In this document: positions 9,673 through 19,627 of the stretch, in pieces
Position numbering within the stretch: the first letter of the stretch is position 1
How the letters are laid out: each line of letters starts with the position of its first letter
DNA from: Pelagomonas calceolata
Taxonomy: Eukaryota > Sar > Pelagophyceae > Pelagomonadales > Pelagomonadaceae
DNA: 64,000 nucleotides
Assembly: GCA_918797485.1 (NCBI GenBank)
Contig: CAKKNE010000002.1
Span: forward strand, 1,950,501 to 2,014,500
Direction: 5' to 3'
Notes under the pieces: generated by a model
What the model was told of the DNA's origin: nothing
The model's database searches: none
Seen by the model: only the letters and a program-made list of their open reading frames with translations
Translations under genes and position numbers: made by a program

Positions 9673-11442
9673 TTAGAGTTCGGACCGGTCGCGCCGACCG
9701 AGGCGCAGCAGCACGTCGGTCCAGTGGTCCACCGCTCTCGTAGACCGCCACATCTTGTGGAGGTTCGCGGCAATTTTAGCTTTGATAGAATCCCGCAGAT
9801 CATCATCACGTCCAATCAACGCCGCGAGGCGCGCGTAGTCGGCCTCGTCTGTTGCTATGGCCTCCTTTATACCTAAGATCTGATAAAAGGCGAGCGTCCA
9901 CCTACCACCCAAATATTTCGCCGGCAGAGTAACCACAACGGCGCCCATCTCGAAGGCTTCCCTCGTAGTAGTACAACCCCCCGCATAATACGAATCTAGC
10001 ACAACGTCCGCCTCGCGGTACAAGGCTAGTAGTTCATGGTGCGGCAGCGGATCCAGGAAGACGACCCTATCAGAATCCAGGCCCCAGTCCCGATCCGCTC
10101 CGGCGTGCAATATGATGACACCCTCGGGGTCCGCGTCCAGTACTTTCCGCAGCATATCGCCAAATCGCGCGTGCAGCTTGAAGGGTTTTTGCATACACAC
10201 GTACCATCTTCTACCAGTGATCGAGGGAAACAGCGCCTCCCGCGAACCGTTTGGTACTTTATGATGAGTTACCGTAGACATACCATTAATAAGGACGGGG
10301 TCGTGGTACTGGTGCATATCGGACGAAGGTAGCAGTACTAACTCCTCCGTGTAATGGTCAGCAGACGACTCAACCTCGGCAGCAGCCCAGGACACGTAGT
10401 AGTCTATCGTCTGTATACCGGACGTCACGGGGTGGCCGTGGCTCGTGACTTGTACGGGTGCCAGCCGCGACATGGCCAGTCGGTGCGCCATCGTCGACAT
10501 CGTGAGATCCAGATAAAGTATGAGATCTAACTCCATCGCTACAATTTTGGTTCTGGTAGTAGCGAGCCACGTCGGCACACCATCCACTAAAGTTTTCTCA
10601 TTATAGACCTCTTCGATACGTGCCGTCGCGGCCCACGTCTTACACGCCGGCGAGACGGGCAGACCTTGTTCACTCAGATAAATTAAGTAGAGAGCGAATT
10701 TATCTGAAGGTAGTCGTGCCAGTGTCCCGCCAAAGTCGCGCATGACGCTGTTGGAGACATGCAGAAACGCGGACACGACGCCGACTCTGAGAATTTTACG
10801 AGGTGGCTCCCTTTTATAATTCGTATACTTGAGTTGGGGCCAAGCTTTCACCGCGAGCTCGTAGTGGTCGCGTGCACTTGCGCGCCAGTCCGCCTCATAC
10901 AAAGTTTCGAGGTAGAAGGACGATAACAAACAGTAGACATAGTGGTCGTTCGCCGGGTCCTGGACGCCTCTTAGATCAAGATCTCTCCGCAGCAATGAAT
11001 GAGTCAAAGCCCGGCCGTCCTTCAGCCAGGCCTCGGCCGCTTGAGGAGTCGAGGCGTGGGCCGCGAGCGCGTTCCGCAGCGTCGCCTTTTGCAATGCGGC
11101 GCAGTCGCCCGGCAGGCGCGACGTCGCCGCCAAATCGATGAAGCGCCTTGCACTTTCGTACTCGCCCCTTTCATGATACCATCGCCCCGTCCACATGGCC
11201 AACATGCGGCCCTGGGCCTCGTCCATGGAGTAGGGCCGCGGCGTCGCCCAGTCCGCGAGCGCGCGCTCGAAGTAGCTGATGCCTTTCCGCTGCTGCGCTT
11301 CATTTGGATTGCCCAAGAGTCGAATGCCGGCCTGCGCGAGCGCGTCGCGGCTCGTGATACTACTATCGAGGTGCGGCTCGTCTTCATTATTGCCGAGGCC
11401 GGCGGCGAGCACTATTAAGGTCAGTAGCGCGAGGCGAGGCAT
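9673..11442 (-). CDS. Secretory O-GlcNAc-transferase-like glycosyltransferase (GT41 type)
   Basis: This 589-residue protein starts with a hydrophobic leader (LALLTLIVLAAGL), which suggests entry to the secretory pathway. The middle has helical repeat-like sequence. From about residue 225 (ILRVGVVSAFLHVSNSVMRDF) it follows the catalytic region of SPINDLY/OGT proteins: DLTMSTMAHRLAMSRLAPVQVTSHGHP, IDYYVSW, then LDSYYAGGCTTTREAFEMGAVVVTLP for UDP-sugar binding. Classical OGT is nucleocytoplasmic; a signal peptide here suggests a lumenal enzyme, as in several algal families. The TPR region is short. A promoter palindrome lies 205 bp upstream at 11647. Confidence 0.8.
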   Translation of the reverse strand: MPRLALLTLIVLAAGLGNNEDEPHLDSSITSRDALAQAGIRLLGNPNEAQQRKGISYFERALADWATPRPYSMDEAQGRMLAMWTGRWYHERGEYESARRFIDLAATSRLPGDCAALQKATLRNALAAHASTPQAAEAWLKDGRALTHSLLRRDLDLRGVQDPANDHYVYCLLSSFYLETLYEADWRASARDHYELAVKAWPQLKYTNYKREPPRKILRVGVVSAFLHVSNSVMRDFGGTLARLPSDKFALYLIYLSEQGLPVSPACKTWAATARIEEVYNEKTLVDGVPTWLATTRTKIVAMELDLILYLDLTMSTMAHRLAMSRLAPVQVTSHGHPVTSGIQTIDYYVSWAAAEVESSADHYTEELVLLPSSDMHQYHDPVLINGMSTVTHHKVPNGSREALFPSITGRRWYVCMQKPFKLHARFGDMLRKVLDADPEGVIILHAGADRDWGLDSDRVVFLDPLPHHELLALYREADVVLDSYYAGGCTTTREAFEMGAVVVTLPAKYLGGRWTLAFYQILGIKEAIATDEADYARLAALIGRDDDLRDSIKAKIAANLHKMWRSTRAVDHWTDVLLRLGRRDRSEL

Positions 11443-11646
11443 GGTGCGTCACGCCGACGGCGTTTTGCCTAGCGTTTCCCAATGACCCACTTGCTAATGC
11501 AGATGCTACGGGCCGTAAACTCAGCGAAACTGCTGCGGAGCTGGTCGGAGACAGCTGTAGGCTAGCTTTGCAGGCTGCGAGAGATCCCTGCTTGCAGCAG
11601 CACCTGCACACTCCAACGCCAAAGTCGGGCTAAAAAAAAAACTGAA

Positions 11647-11670
11647 GCTAGCGGCCAGTAAGACACTAGC
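11647..11670. promoter_or_regulatory. Recurrent promoter palindrome, copy 3
   Basis: Sequence GCTAGCGGCCAGTAAGACACTAGC, 205 bp upstream of the OGT-like ATG at 11442. It is one of the closest matches to the consensus. Nothing else is recognised in the gap 11443-11862. Confidence 0.6.
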
Positions 11671-11862
11671 AGCAACCGGTCGAGCTTGTAGAACCACTGG
11701 TCGGAGCCCGAGCCGGCTTCGGTCATCTCCTTGACACGAATTTTGATGCTTCAAGGCCCGCGCGGACGCTTTTCTGGGAAGCGCGCTGTTTGCCCCGCCG
11801 CACACACGAGTCCTAGGATCGCAATGGAACCAAAAGCTACGAGGCACAGGGAGACGAACTTA

Positions 11863-12504
11863 CTATATTGAACGAGGCGCGCGCACGGGCGCCCGGAGCG
11901 GCTTCGAATGCCCACCCCACGCCGCCGCCAAATCGCGGTCCAAAGCCGCGGCCAGCTCCGCGTCGCCGTAGTAGCGCGGCGGCGGCGCCGTGTCGTTGTC
12001 GATCGGTGCGGAGGCGGCCTCCGCGTCCAGCCGCGCGTACTCCGCGTCGAGCTGTCTTTGCAAATCCTCCCTCAAAGCGCCCTGTGCTTCTTCCAGTCGT
12101 CGGTTGTCGTCGGCACAGCTCCGGTCGCCGGGCTCACATTTAGGTGGCACAAATCGACTCTCCTCGTAGGAACAAAGACCGTCTTCCGGGCAGACGCCGC
12201 TCCGCTTCCGTCGCGCCGCTTGCCGCGCCTTCCTTTCCGCGTTCTTCCGCTGCGTCATGGAGGGCTGCGCCGGCTCGCCCTCCAGGCCTTTCAATCGCCT
12301 AGCGGTCGCCACCTTCTCGACGAACTGGTCCTGGAGGCTGCCGGGGCCGTCGTCGGGCTGGACGCATTCGATGGCATTCCCCTGCTCGTCGACGCAGGCC
12401 TGGGTCTGGGGCTTGTTCTTCGGATTGAGAGCTAACGGATTGAGAGCTAAGCCGAGGCAGAGGAGCAGCCTGACGGGGCTGCCCATGGTTCGTCGCTCTC
12501 GCAT
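11863..12504 (-). CDS. Small secreted protein, unknown function
   Basis: A 213-residue frame with in-frame ATGs at 12504 and 12486; the second gives a cleaner signal peptide (MGSPVRLLLCLGLALNPLAL), so either may be used. After the leader there are six cysteines arranged as pairs (ACVDEQGNAIEC, GVCPEDGLC, KCEPGDRSC), suggesting disulfides in the secretory pathway. A Lys/Arg-rich stretch (about 85-102) and a Glu/Ala-rich helix (about 135-165) lie between and after them. I recognise no family. Confidence 0.5.
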   Translation of the reverse strand: MRERRTMGSPVRLLLCLGLALNPLALNPKNKPQTQACVDEQGNAIECVQPDDGPGSLQDQFVEKVATARRLKGLEGEPAQPSMTQRKNAERKARQAARRKRSGVCPEDGLCSYEESRFVPPKCEPGDRSCADDNRRLEEAQGALREDLQRQLDAEYARLDAEAASAPIDNDTAPPPRYYGDAELAAALDRDLAAAWGGHSKPLRAPVRAPRSI

Positions 12505-12778
12505 CGTTCAGTCGACGTCTGAAATAATTTTGAACATACCCGCACGCCCACTGGGGGTTCCGTCGCGGCGACGGAGGCCTTCTCCACGCGGGCGAGGGGT
12601 GCTCGGACGGGTTTCTGGGGACCGCGTTTAAAAATGAAAAAAACGGGGTCCGAGATGGTGGCTGCCATGCTGGCTTTCAGGCCTTCTTTCCAGCACACGC
12701 TGCCGAATGTGTGAGCGTTAGCAAGTGAAAACAGTACGGGGATTCCCCAAGAAGGGCTGCGTCACGCGGCGCGCCGAG

Positions 12779-14411
12779 ATGATGCCTGCTGACGCTAAGA
12801 GCATCACACAGGAGCTGAACAAAATCTGTGAGGCGTGGGCCGTTGCAGAAGGCCGCGCGGGCAGCAATCTAGCACAATATGGGGGCCCAAGCGCTGACTA
12901 CCTGAGGCATCTCGAGATCTACGCAACGGTCCAGAGGACGCTTATGAGGGCCGCCGTCGGTATGGGGGAAGACAAAGCTTTGCGACGCGTGCGGCGGAGA
13001 ATATGACCGGACTTTGTTCTCGAAGAAACAATGGCAAGCGACGGGGCAACGCCGCTGCGGCGACTGCGTCAGTCAAGGGCGGCCGGCGAGATTTACGGAT
13101 GCGTATCGCCCGCGGGTGCCGGGCCACTCGCAGCTTGACTTTATGCTTGGCCAGGGGAAACTCATCGAGCGTGCCATCCGGGTTGCCGCGCAGGAAACGG
13201 GCATGGAGGGCACGGAGGTGGAAAAAGTCGTCGAGGAAACGACCCAGCTTGCAAGGCAGCAGAAAGAAACGTTTATAAGGCAAATGAGGCTCTACTACTA
13301 TAAGCAAATCCTTTTGGAAGACATTACGAGCGCTGGTGTACCAGATCTGGAACGATTGATCATGAGGCGTGCCATCTATTTTTTGACGGAAGATCTGTTC
13401 ATGGGAATTTCCAGCAAAGTTCGAAGAGCGATGTCGAAGGGGAAGGCTAAACTGAGGAAGGTATGCAAAGAGGTTTTCCTTAGCGTTGACCGTAATGTTG
13501 AGATCACACACCCCAAAGACGACGAAGAGGCCACCGTAGCTTCGAGGTCAACGGAAGAGCCAGAACCGCCACGGGACAACCGCGCCGACGAGGCCGACTT
13601 CGTGCCGAGCGTCTGGCGCCTTGTGGTCGACCTCGTTCCAATGTTGGACAAGAATCAAGACGCCAGCCGCACCTTAGGACGGGCGCAGTTCCTCCTGTCG
13701 CGTCCAAATTACCCAGGGCGGATCGAACAAGTCCAGAGGTGCTTCGATGCCATGTTTGTGTGTGACATCAACTTTGCGGAAAAATTCAACCGTTGCGTCG
13801 AGCGCCAGCGAGACGAATTCAGGCAACAGGCCACGGAGTCACAGCGGTACAAGCCGACCGATCTGGGGCTACCGCTGCGGCGACGATGCGACAACTGCGG
13901 AGTCGACAACGCCCTGGCTGAGTGGCGATACCCCTATTGCAACTCGTGCAACGTCTATTGGTTGTCTCCCAATTTCCGCAAGATGGACCGTCCCAATGGT
14001 TGTTGCCCTATCTGCTTGCTCCCTCCCAAATCAGCAGAATTCTCATATACACTGCGATGCGGCCACACGCTACACTGGAAGTGCCTGGAGTACGCAAAGT
14101 CCGTCAGAGCGGAGTGTCCAGGAGAAAAAATTCTCAGCGTCTGTCCGGTCTGCAGGGACCCCATCACCGACGACCTGGAAAAGGTCGTTTTCGTCGAGGA
14201 CGTGTGGCCGGAGCATATGGGGTTGTGGCCGGGCGCCCCAGACCCGCACGACGTGGCCTTTGTCGCCGAGCGCGCGGCCAAAGGCGCCTATTTGGCCGCT
14301 AAGGCCGCCGTGAGATACGCAAGAAAAAAGGTCTCTGACGCCATCGCGATGGGGGTGTGGGAAGACATATGGCGCGGGCGCGAGGCTGACACTGACAGTC
14401 TCGGCGCTTAG
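12779..14411 (+). CDS. RING-finger protein with N-terminal treble-clef-like zinc finger; 5' structure unresolved
   Basis: The long frame opens at 12948 and ends at 14411. It encodes KLCDACGGEYDRTLF...CGDC (a two-CxxC zinc finger), a helical middle section, further Cys pairs (CDNC, CNSC) and a C-terminal RING (CCPIC, LRCGHTLHWKC, CPVC). No ATG precedes the first finger in that frame. An upstream frame with ATGs at 12779 and 12782 encodes a helical N-terminus (ITQELNKICEAWAV) but is shifted. A GT-AG intron of 49 bp at 12929-12977, or 43 bp ending at 12971, would join them in frame, but this is a guess. Alternatives are a frameshift or missed exon. A ubiquitin-ligase role is inferred from the RING. 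Confidence 0.6.
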
Positions 14412-14464
14412 TTGTTGTAATGTGAACCGTAGTACTTATCATCACAACACATAGCGAGCGAGGG

Positions 14465-15712
14465 TCAGTAGTCCGACCCGTCCTCGTCGTCCGACGCGGC
14501 GGCGGCGCGCGCCCCGAGCCGGTGGTGGTTCTTCGCCACCCACCGCCGGTACTCCTCCGTCTCGACCAAGCCCGCCAATGCTTCAGCAGTGGCGTCGGCG
14601 GCCTGCTCCTTGTACTCCTCCTCCGTCAGGTAGCGGTGGCCCTCCAGGAAGTTGCGCGCGGGCCGCGGCGACGGCTTGACCTCCGGAGTAGACGGCATTC
14701 TAGACGCGACGAGCGTCACGACCGCGCCAAACGACGAACCGCCCAGGATCTGCGCCACCCCAAATCCGACGGCAAATAACAAACCGACGGCTACCGACCG
14801 CGTCGCGTGGAAGGCGATGAACAAAGCAGTCAGCCTCACGGCGCACCGCACCGCGTCGAAGAAGACGTCCGTCGACCGCGCGGCCCGCGTCCCGAAGACG
14901 GAGAAGGCCATCGTGACGCAGGCGTAGGTCGCGATCAATCGCGGGTAGCTCGTCACCAGCGACCAGACGACGCGCCGCGCATGCCTCATGACCGCCGCGG
15001 AGTAGCCCAAGAAAGAAAGAGCTACCGCGGTCCGCCTTTTCGTAGGCGACGAGATCATAACGCAGAGAATGCTACAGACGAGCACAACCACACCAAACAG
15101 GAGCCCGAAGGACACGCCGACACCGTAATGGAGGAAAGCCGACTCGCCGATGGTGGGCGCCGTCTGGTGTAACAATATGGACGCGACGAGGGCGGCCACC
15201 CTTAAATCGCGTCGTTTTGTAGACGTGGCGAAGGACACGGACGCGCTGCCTATTGAACCGGGAAGCACCTGCGGCTTCACCGCCACGCGGACACAAGCCT
15301 CGCCGAAGGGCGACAATCGTAAAATACATGTTGTCGCGTCGTCCCAAGGTGCGGGGCAGCCCAGCAGCGGGTCCTCGTACTTGCCGCTGCCCAGTTCTCC
15401 CGTGAGAAGCACATTCCCGAGCGCGTGGAAGGCGCCGACCAAGGACGAATCAAAAGACCGGTGCTGGACCCGCAACCTTTTCAGGTGCGGGCCGCTCACC
15501 GTCGCCGTCCGGGCGTCGAAGGCGCGCCAGACCTCGTACCAGCGCGCGCCGGCGTCGCAGCTCTCGAACGGCGGGCTGCCGCACGTCGCCGTGCCTCCAT
15601 CTGTATTTGCTGAGGGGCACACGGGGAATGCTCTATCGTAGGTGGCGTCGAGGTCGTCCGCGGCGGCGCAGCGCGCGGCGACGGCGAGGAGTAACGCCAC
15701 GCGGCGGACCAT
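14465..15712 (-). CDS. NEMP-like nuclear envelope integral membrane protein
   Basis: The 415-residue protein starts at the ATG at 15712 with a signal peptide (VALLLAVAARCAAA). A lumenal beta-rich region covers about 25-170, followed by five hydrophobic segments between about 178 and 335. The nucleoplasmic tail carries RNFLEGHRYLTEEEYKEQ and an ALAGLVETEEYRRWV helix, like the conserved tail of NEMP1/TMEM194 and plant PNET2 proteins. The C-terminus is acidic. Known members sit in the inner nuclear envelope and bind chromatin-associated partners. The match rests on architecture and the tail block. Confidence 0.7.
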   Translation of the reverse strand: MVRRVALLLAVAARCAAADDLDATYDRAFPVCPSANTDGGTATCGSPPFESCDAGARWYEVWRAFDARTATVSGPHLKRLRVQHRSFDSSLVGAFHALGNVLLTGELGSGKYEDPLLGCPAPWDDATTCILRLSPFGEACVRVAVKPQVLPGSIGSASVSFATSTKRRDLRVAALVASILLHQTAPTIGESAFLHYGVGVSFGLLFGVVVLVCSILCVMISSPTKRRTAVALSFLGYSAAVMRHARRVVWSLVTSYPRLIATYACVTMAFSVFGTRAARSTDVFFDAVRCAVRLTALFIAFHATRSVAVGLLFAVGFGVAQILGGSSFGAVVTLVASRMPSTPEVKPSPRPARNFLEGHRYLTEEEYKEQAADATAEALAGLVETEEYRRWVAKNHHRLGARAAAASDDEDGSDY

Positions 15713-15923
15713 TATCTCTTTGTTTTTGCGCGCACAGATGCCTCGGCGTCCTGCCGCGCGGATCGCCGTTCAAAATGCGGGTGCTTGTGTGGCGCGCACA
15801 GATGCGGCGGCCAGCGGATGCGGCCGCAGTCGGTCGCAGCGGTGCCCGAGGGTGCCAAAAATGCTCGCGCTTCGGCGCAAGCGACCGCGCGCGCTTGGTT
15901 TTTGTCCTCTGGCGCCGGGCGTC

Positions 15924-15944
15924 CTAGTATGGCTGTACGCTAGC
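15924..15944. promoter_or_regulatory. Divergent variant of the promoter palindrome
   Basis: Sequence CTAGTATGGCTGTACGCTAGC keeps both CTAG-containing ends with a poorly matching centre. It lies in the divergent promoter between ATGs at 15712 and 16156. Nothing else was recognised in 15713-16155. Confidence 0.3.
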
Positions 15945-16155
15945 TTTGCGTATGGCAAAAGGAGCCGGTGAGTCCTCCTGCAGAGTAGAAGCCGCGAGGC
16001 AGCGGTTATAATTAGCCGCGAACGTGCGCGCAAGGTAACAGCAGTCGTAGCTATATTCACGGCTGTAAGAACTGCGAGCTTTGCGCATACTGCCAGGATC
16101 GGGCCTATAGCTGCCGCATAGATCGGCACGCGTCAATAAAGACAACATAAACACT

Positions 16156-17121
16156 ATGAGCGTCTCTGTGGACGACACCGGCAAACAACTGCCAGAGAAC
16201 GACGCCGAGACCCGTGCGACCGACGCCGTCCGCGAACTCAAACGAGGCGCGAGCTGCAAAGACGTCCTCGCGACGCTCTGGCCGTCCGACGCCGTCGACG
16301 AGGCGTCGCTCGAGGCCTTCGCACGGATTTTGAGAAACGACGCGATCCTCTCCCGCTGCCCGCCGAAGCCGTCCTACCTGCGCCAGGTCCTCGCCAAGGC
16401 CGTGAGCCAGGCGACGGACGCGGGCTATTCCGACGACGCGCTGTGCGAGGAGCTCGCGCAGGCCGTGGTCCGCGACGACGACACCGAAGACGCCGCGAGC
16501 CACGTCGCATTAGGAAAAGTGGTCATGCGGACGGTCGACCGCGCGAACGAGGTGGGATTGAGATTGTGGCCGGCGGCCGAGGTGTTGGTTGAATGGGCTC
16601 TTGACACACTAAAACCTTCACGCGTCCTCGAGCTCGGCGCGGGCCTGGGACTCGTCGGCCTGGCGCTCGCGCGGCGGCCGGGCTTCCGCGTGACGCTGTC
16701 CGACGGCGACGCGCGCGTTTGCGCGAATCTGCGCTACAACGCCGCGCTCAACGACCTCGACGAGGACGTCGTGAGGCAGTTCCGCTGGGAGGAGGATTTC
16801 GGGGAGCTCTGGGCCGCGGCGGGGCCCTTTGATGTGGTTCTGGCGGCGGATTGCGTGTACGACCCGGCTTTGGCGCCGCCGTTCGCGGCGGTCGTCGACG
16901 AGGCTTTGAAAAGGGGCGCCGACGTCGTCCTGGCGAACGCGGTGCGCAACCCGGAGACTTGGCGAATTGTTGTTGAGGCGCTGGCGGCGCGGGATTTGAT
17001 TTTTGAGGACCTCGCGTGCGTTCAGGTGCCGCGCCTCGTGCCGGCGCGCGCCTGGGCGGGCCACGCCGCGGCGCTCGCGGCGGGGGCGCTCCGGCTCGGG
17101 CGCGTGGTCCGAAGGGTGTAA
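16156..17121 (+). CDS. EEF2KMT: Protein-lysine methyltransferase, EEF2KMT/FAM86 type
   Basis: A 321-residue protein from the ATG at 16156. The N-terminal third matches the FAM86-specific domain (ILRNDAILSRCPPKPSYLRQVLAK, then DDALCEELAQAVV, parallel to the human LDELYEALAETL block). The methyltransferase core has motif I LELGAGLGLVGLAL near residue 158, an acidic SDGDARV loop, AADCVYD and NAVRNPETW, the last also present in human EEF2KMT. Family members use S-adenosylmethionine to trimethylate a lysine of translation elongation factor 2 near its diphthamide. No targeting peptide is visible, so it is probably cytosolic. Its 3' end is 46 bp from the converging kinase gene. Confidence 0.85.
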   Translation: MSVSVDDTGKQLPENDAETRATDAVRELKRGASCKDVLATLWPSDAVDEASLEAFARILRNDAILSRCPPKPSYLRQVLAKAVSQATDAGYSDDALCEELAQAVVRDDDTEDAASHVALGKVVMRTVDRANEVGLRLWPAAEVLVEWALDTLKPSRVLELGAGLGLVGLALARRPGFRVTLSDGDARVCANLRYNAALNDLDEDVVRQFRWEEDFGELWAAAGPFDVVLAADCVYDPALAPPFAAVVDEALKRGADVVLANAVRNPETWRIVVEALAARDLIFEDLACVQVPRLVPARAWAGHAAALAAGALRLGRVVRRV

Positions 17122-17167
17122 TTTCTTGTTTTGTAGACATCATAATCACAACTTATCACGAACAAAT

Positions 17168-19627
17168 TCACTTCACCTCTCGCGGAGCGCCGACGCCCCA
17201 CCGCCTCGCCAACGCCGCTACGGCTCCCAACGTACCCGGCGCCGGTTCTGCAGGAGGCGCCTCCGAGGCCCCGCCAAAGGATGCCGCCGCCGCTTTGACG
17301 AGCGCGTCGAACGTCGCCCGGTCGCAGCCCTCGCCCGCGTCGATTTCGGCCAGGACGTCGCTCGCCGCCGAGGATCCCGGCGCCAGCAGGCGCGCCACGT
17401 CCTTCGCCGTGATGAGGCCGTCGGCGTCGGCGTCCAAGGCCACGAAGGCCGCGTCGCGGTAGGTCTCGGTGCCGAAGAGGCCCGCGGCCATGGTCGCGGC
17501 GATGAACTCGGACTGCGACAGCGAGCCGTTCCGCGACAGGTCGCACCGCTTGAAGACATCTTCCAAGTCGTCGTCGACGACGCCGCCGTGTTTTAGAAGA
17601 GCGACTCGAAGATCTCGTGCACCAACCTCGCCGTCGACGTCCGTATCTAACGCCTGGAACGTGCGGCACTCCGTCTGCGCCACGTCGCGGCCCGCCGCCT
17701 CGTGGGCCTCCACGAGGATGGCGAGCCGCACGAGCGCCGGCAGCGCGGCGAAGCGCCTCATTTTATCAACGCACGCAACGTCGAACTCCGCCTCGCGCGC
17801 GACGAAGGCGTGCCGCAACGCTTGTAATGCGGTGATCCTTTGCTGCGGATCCGGACTCAACATCCTCGTTAATAAGTCATACCCTTGGGGCGGTAGAAGC
17901 GGCCGCGCCTTTTGCTGGAGACGCCGCTGGATCGCCTTCGCGTCGCACACCGCCTTCCTCGCGTCGTCCTCCGCCGTCACCTTGACGCCCCCGAAGGCCG
18001 TTACTACTTCCCCACCACATAAACCCTCGATCAGGTGCTCACCAGTAACACAGAGAAAAAACATGCAGCCCAGCGCCCAGACGTCCGCGGGCTGGCCGTA
18101 GAGGCCCTTCTTCGTCAATGTTTCGGGTGCCGTGAAGGTTAAGTTACCTGCCCTTATACCTCGACTATCAATATCCACATCTCGAGACAGGCCGAAGTCT
18201 ATCAGCTTGAGCGAGCCGTCCTCGGCGTACACGAAGTTGTCCGGCTTCAAATCAGCGTGCAGCAGGCCGTGCGCGTGGCAGCATGCTACTGCTGATAGCA
18301 TCTCTCGTAATGCTTGGGCCGCTTCGTCTTGCGTAAGTCGCTTCTCCTTCCGCACGCGGTCCAATAACGTGCCTCCTGATAAATACTCTTGGACCAGGAG
18401 TAGTTCATCTCTAGATGAGTCCACGAAGTACTCAAATAACTTCACCACATGAGGATGATCCAGCTCGCACAGCCGCCGCACCTCGGCCGGCACCGACGCC
18501 GGCCGCGGCGGCCGCGGCTGCCTCGTATCATCGTCGCTGATGCCGCCCCGGTTATTGTCCAAAAAAGCCTCGACCCAGTCCAATTCCTCACCTTGTTCTT
18601 CAACGCCCGTCCTTCCATCGAGCATCGCGAACGCGCGGTCCCAGGCCGCGCCCGCCTGGCCCGACGCTTTTTGGAAGGCTCGCGCCGTCGGGTGGTCCGG
18701 CCGCATGCGTTTCACGGCCCGCTGCTGCCAGGTCACGGCGTGCGTCGCGACCTTGACCGTCCCGTACCCGCCTCGACCAATGGTCCGCGTCTCGCGGTAG
18801 TTCCGCTGGAAGTCGCGCTCGTCGCCCCCAAAACGCACCAAGCGTGTCCTAGGCACCGCAAAATCCTCCTCGACGGGCTGGCGGCCGTTGTCCAGGAACA
18901 AGAGAGCGCGGTCCGCGTATTTTGGGGTTCCAATAGCCTTTGGTATGTATTGTCTACCTTCGTGTAATGCTACGATCTTTTCAAGCGCTTCATTTGCTTT
19001 ATCCTTCGTCAGTCCCGCATCATCTCTAGTTCGTACGAAGTGCTCCCGCCGCAATCTCGGATTGCGCCACGGTAAATTGAGATCGTCCAGCACGAGCCAG
19101 CACCGGTCTACCTTTCTCCGTTTCAAGTAAGAGAAGATCTCGTCGACCCGATCCAGGCCGCCGCCCTCGGCCGCCGTCGGGACTAGAGTCGTGGCGCCCT
19201 CCGTGAAGGACGAGAGATTCGCGTCCACTAATGATGTAGTAGCCTCGGGGCCGTAGTCCGGCGTGACGCCGTCGATACTTAAATTGACGTCCTTCAGGCG
19301 CGCCTCGACGGCCTCGGTCGTTTCCGGTTTAAGGCGCCACGTCGACGAGAGCACTATTTTACCTTGGCGGCCGGTCTTTTTTTCTGCCTCTCGCATCAAT
19401 GTGGACAGCGTCTGCACTAATTCCCTATCGGGCGCGTGTCTCGAAGCGATGGGCGCGTCCGGCGCTTGGGCGTCGCCCCTATCCCGGGTCGCGCGGTTGT
19501 TGAGCACGCCGTCGACGTCGAGGAAGATCGTGAAGACGCGTTTCTCGTCGTCGCAGCGGGCCGTCGTGAGCCATGCGGTGGCGGTAGTAGCGGCGGCGCG
19601 GGCGCTTAGTGTGGCGAAGCGATGCAT
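17168..19627 (-). CDS. HAD-domain - protein kinase - EF-hand fusion (CDPK-like)
   Basis: The 819-residue protein starts at 19627. Residues about 31-200 are a HAD-like fold (FLDVDGVLNN at 35-44, LSSTWR at 93-98, LDDLNLPW at 180-187), close to HAD domains linked to nucleic-acid repair proteins. A protein kinase follows: glycine loop GRGGYG 284-289, Lys306, Glu382, catalytic HADLKPDN 457-464, DFG 477-479 and APE near 500. At least three EF-hands (DTDVDGEVGARDL, DLSRNGSLSQSEF, DADADGLITAKDV) lie in about 665-770, as in calcium-dependent kinases. The HRD histidine-arginine pair reads HA-D, losing the Arg, but Lys, Asp and DFG are present, so activity is plausible. The first 25 residues could be an organelle leader. 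Calcium control is inferred. Confidence 0.8.
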   Translation of the reverse strand: MHRFATLSARAAATTATAWLTTARCDDEKRVFTIFLDVDGVLNNRATRDRGDAQAPDAPIASRHAPDRELVQTLSTLMREAEKKTGRQGKIVLSSTWRLKPETTEAVEARLKDVNLSIDGVTPDYGPEATTSLVDANLSSFTEGATTLVPTAAEGGGLDRVDEIFSYLKRRKVDRCWLVLDDLNLPWRNPRLRREHFVRTRDDAGLTKDKANEALEKIVALHEGRQYIPKAIGTPKYADRALLFLDNGRQPVEEDFAVPRTRLVRFGGDERDFQRNYRETRTIGRGGYGTVKVATHAVTWQQRAVKRMRPDHPTARAFQKASGQAGAAWDRAFAMLDGRTGVEEQGEELDWVEAFLDNNRGGISDDDTRQPRPPRPASVPAEVRRLCELDHPHVVKLFEYFVDSSRDELLLVQEYLSGGTLLDRVRKEKRLTQDEAAQALREMLSAVACCHAHGLLHADLKPDNFVYAEDGSLKLIDFGLSRDVDIDSRGIRAGNLTFTAPETLTKKGLYGQPADVWALGCMFFLCVTGEHLIEGLCGGEVVTAFGGVKVTAEDDARKAVCDAKAIQRRLQQKARPLLPPQGYDLLTRMLSPDPQQRITALQALRHAFVAREAEFDVACVDKMRRFAALPALVRLAILVEAHEAAGRDVAQTECRTFQALDTDVDGEVGARDLRVALLKHGGVVDDDLEDVFKRCDLSRNGSLSQSEFIAATMAAGLFGTETYRDAAFVALDADADGLITAKDVARLLAPGSSAASDVLAEIDAGEGCDRATFDALVKAAAASFGGASEAPPAEPAPGTLGAVAALARRWGVGAPREVK

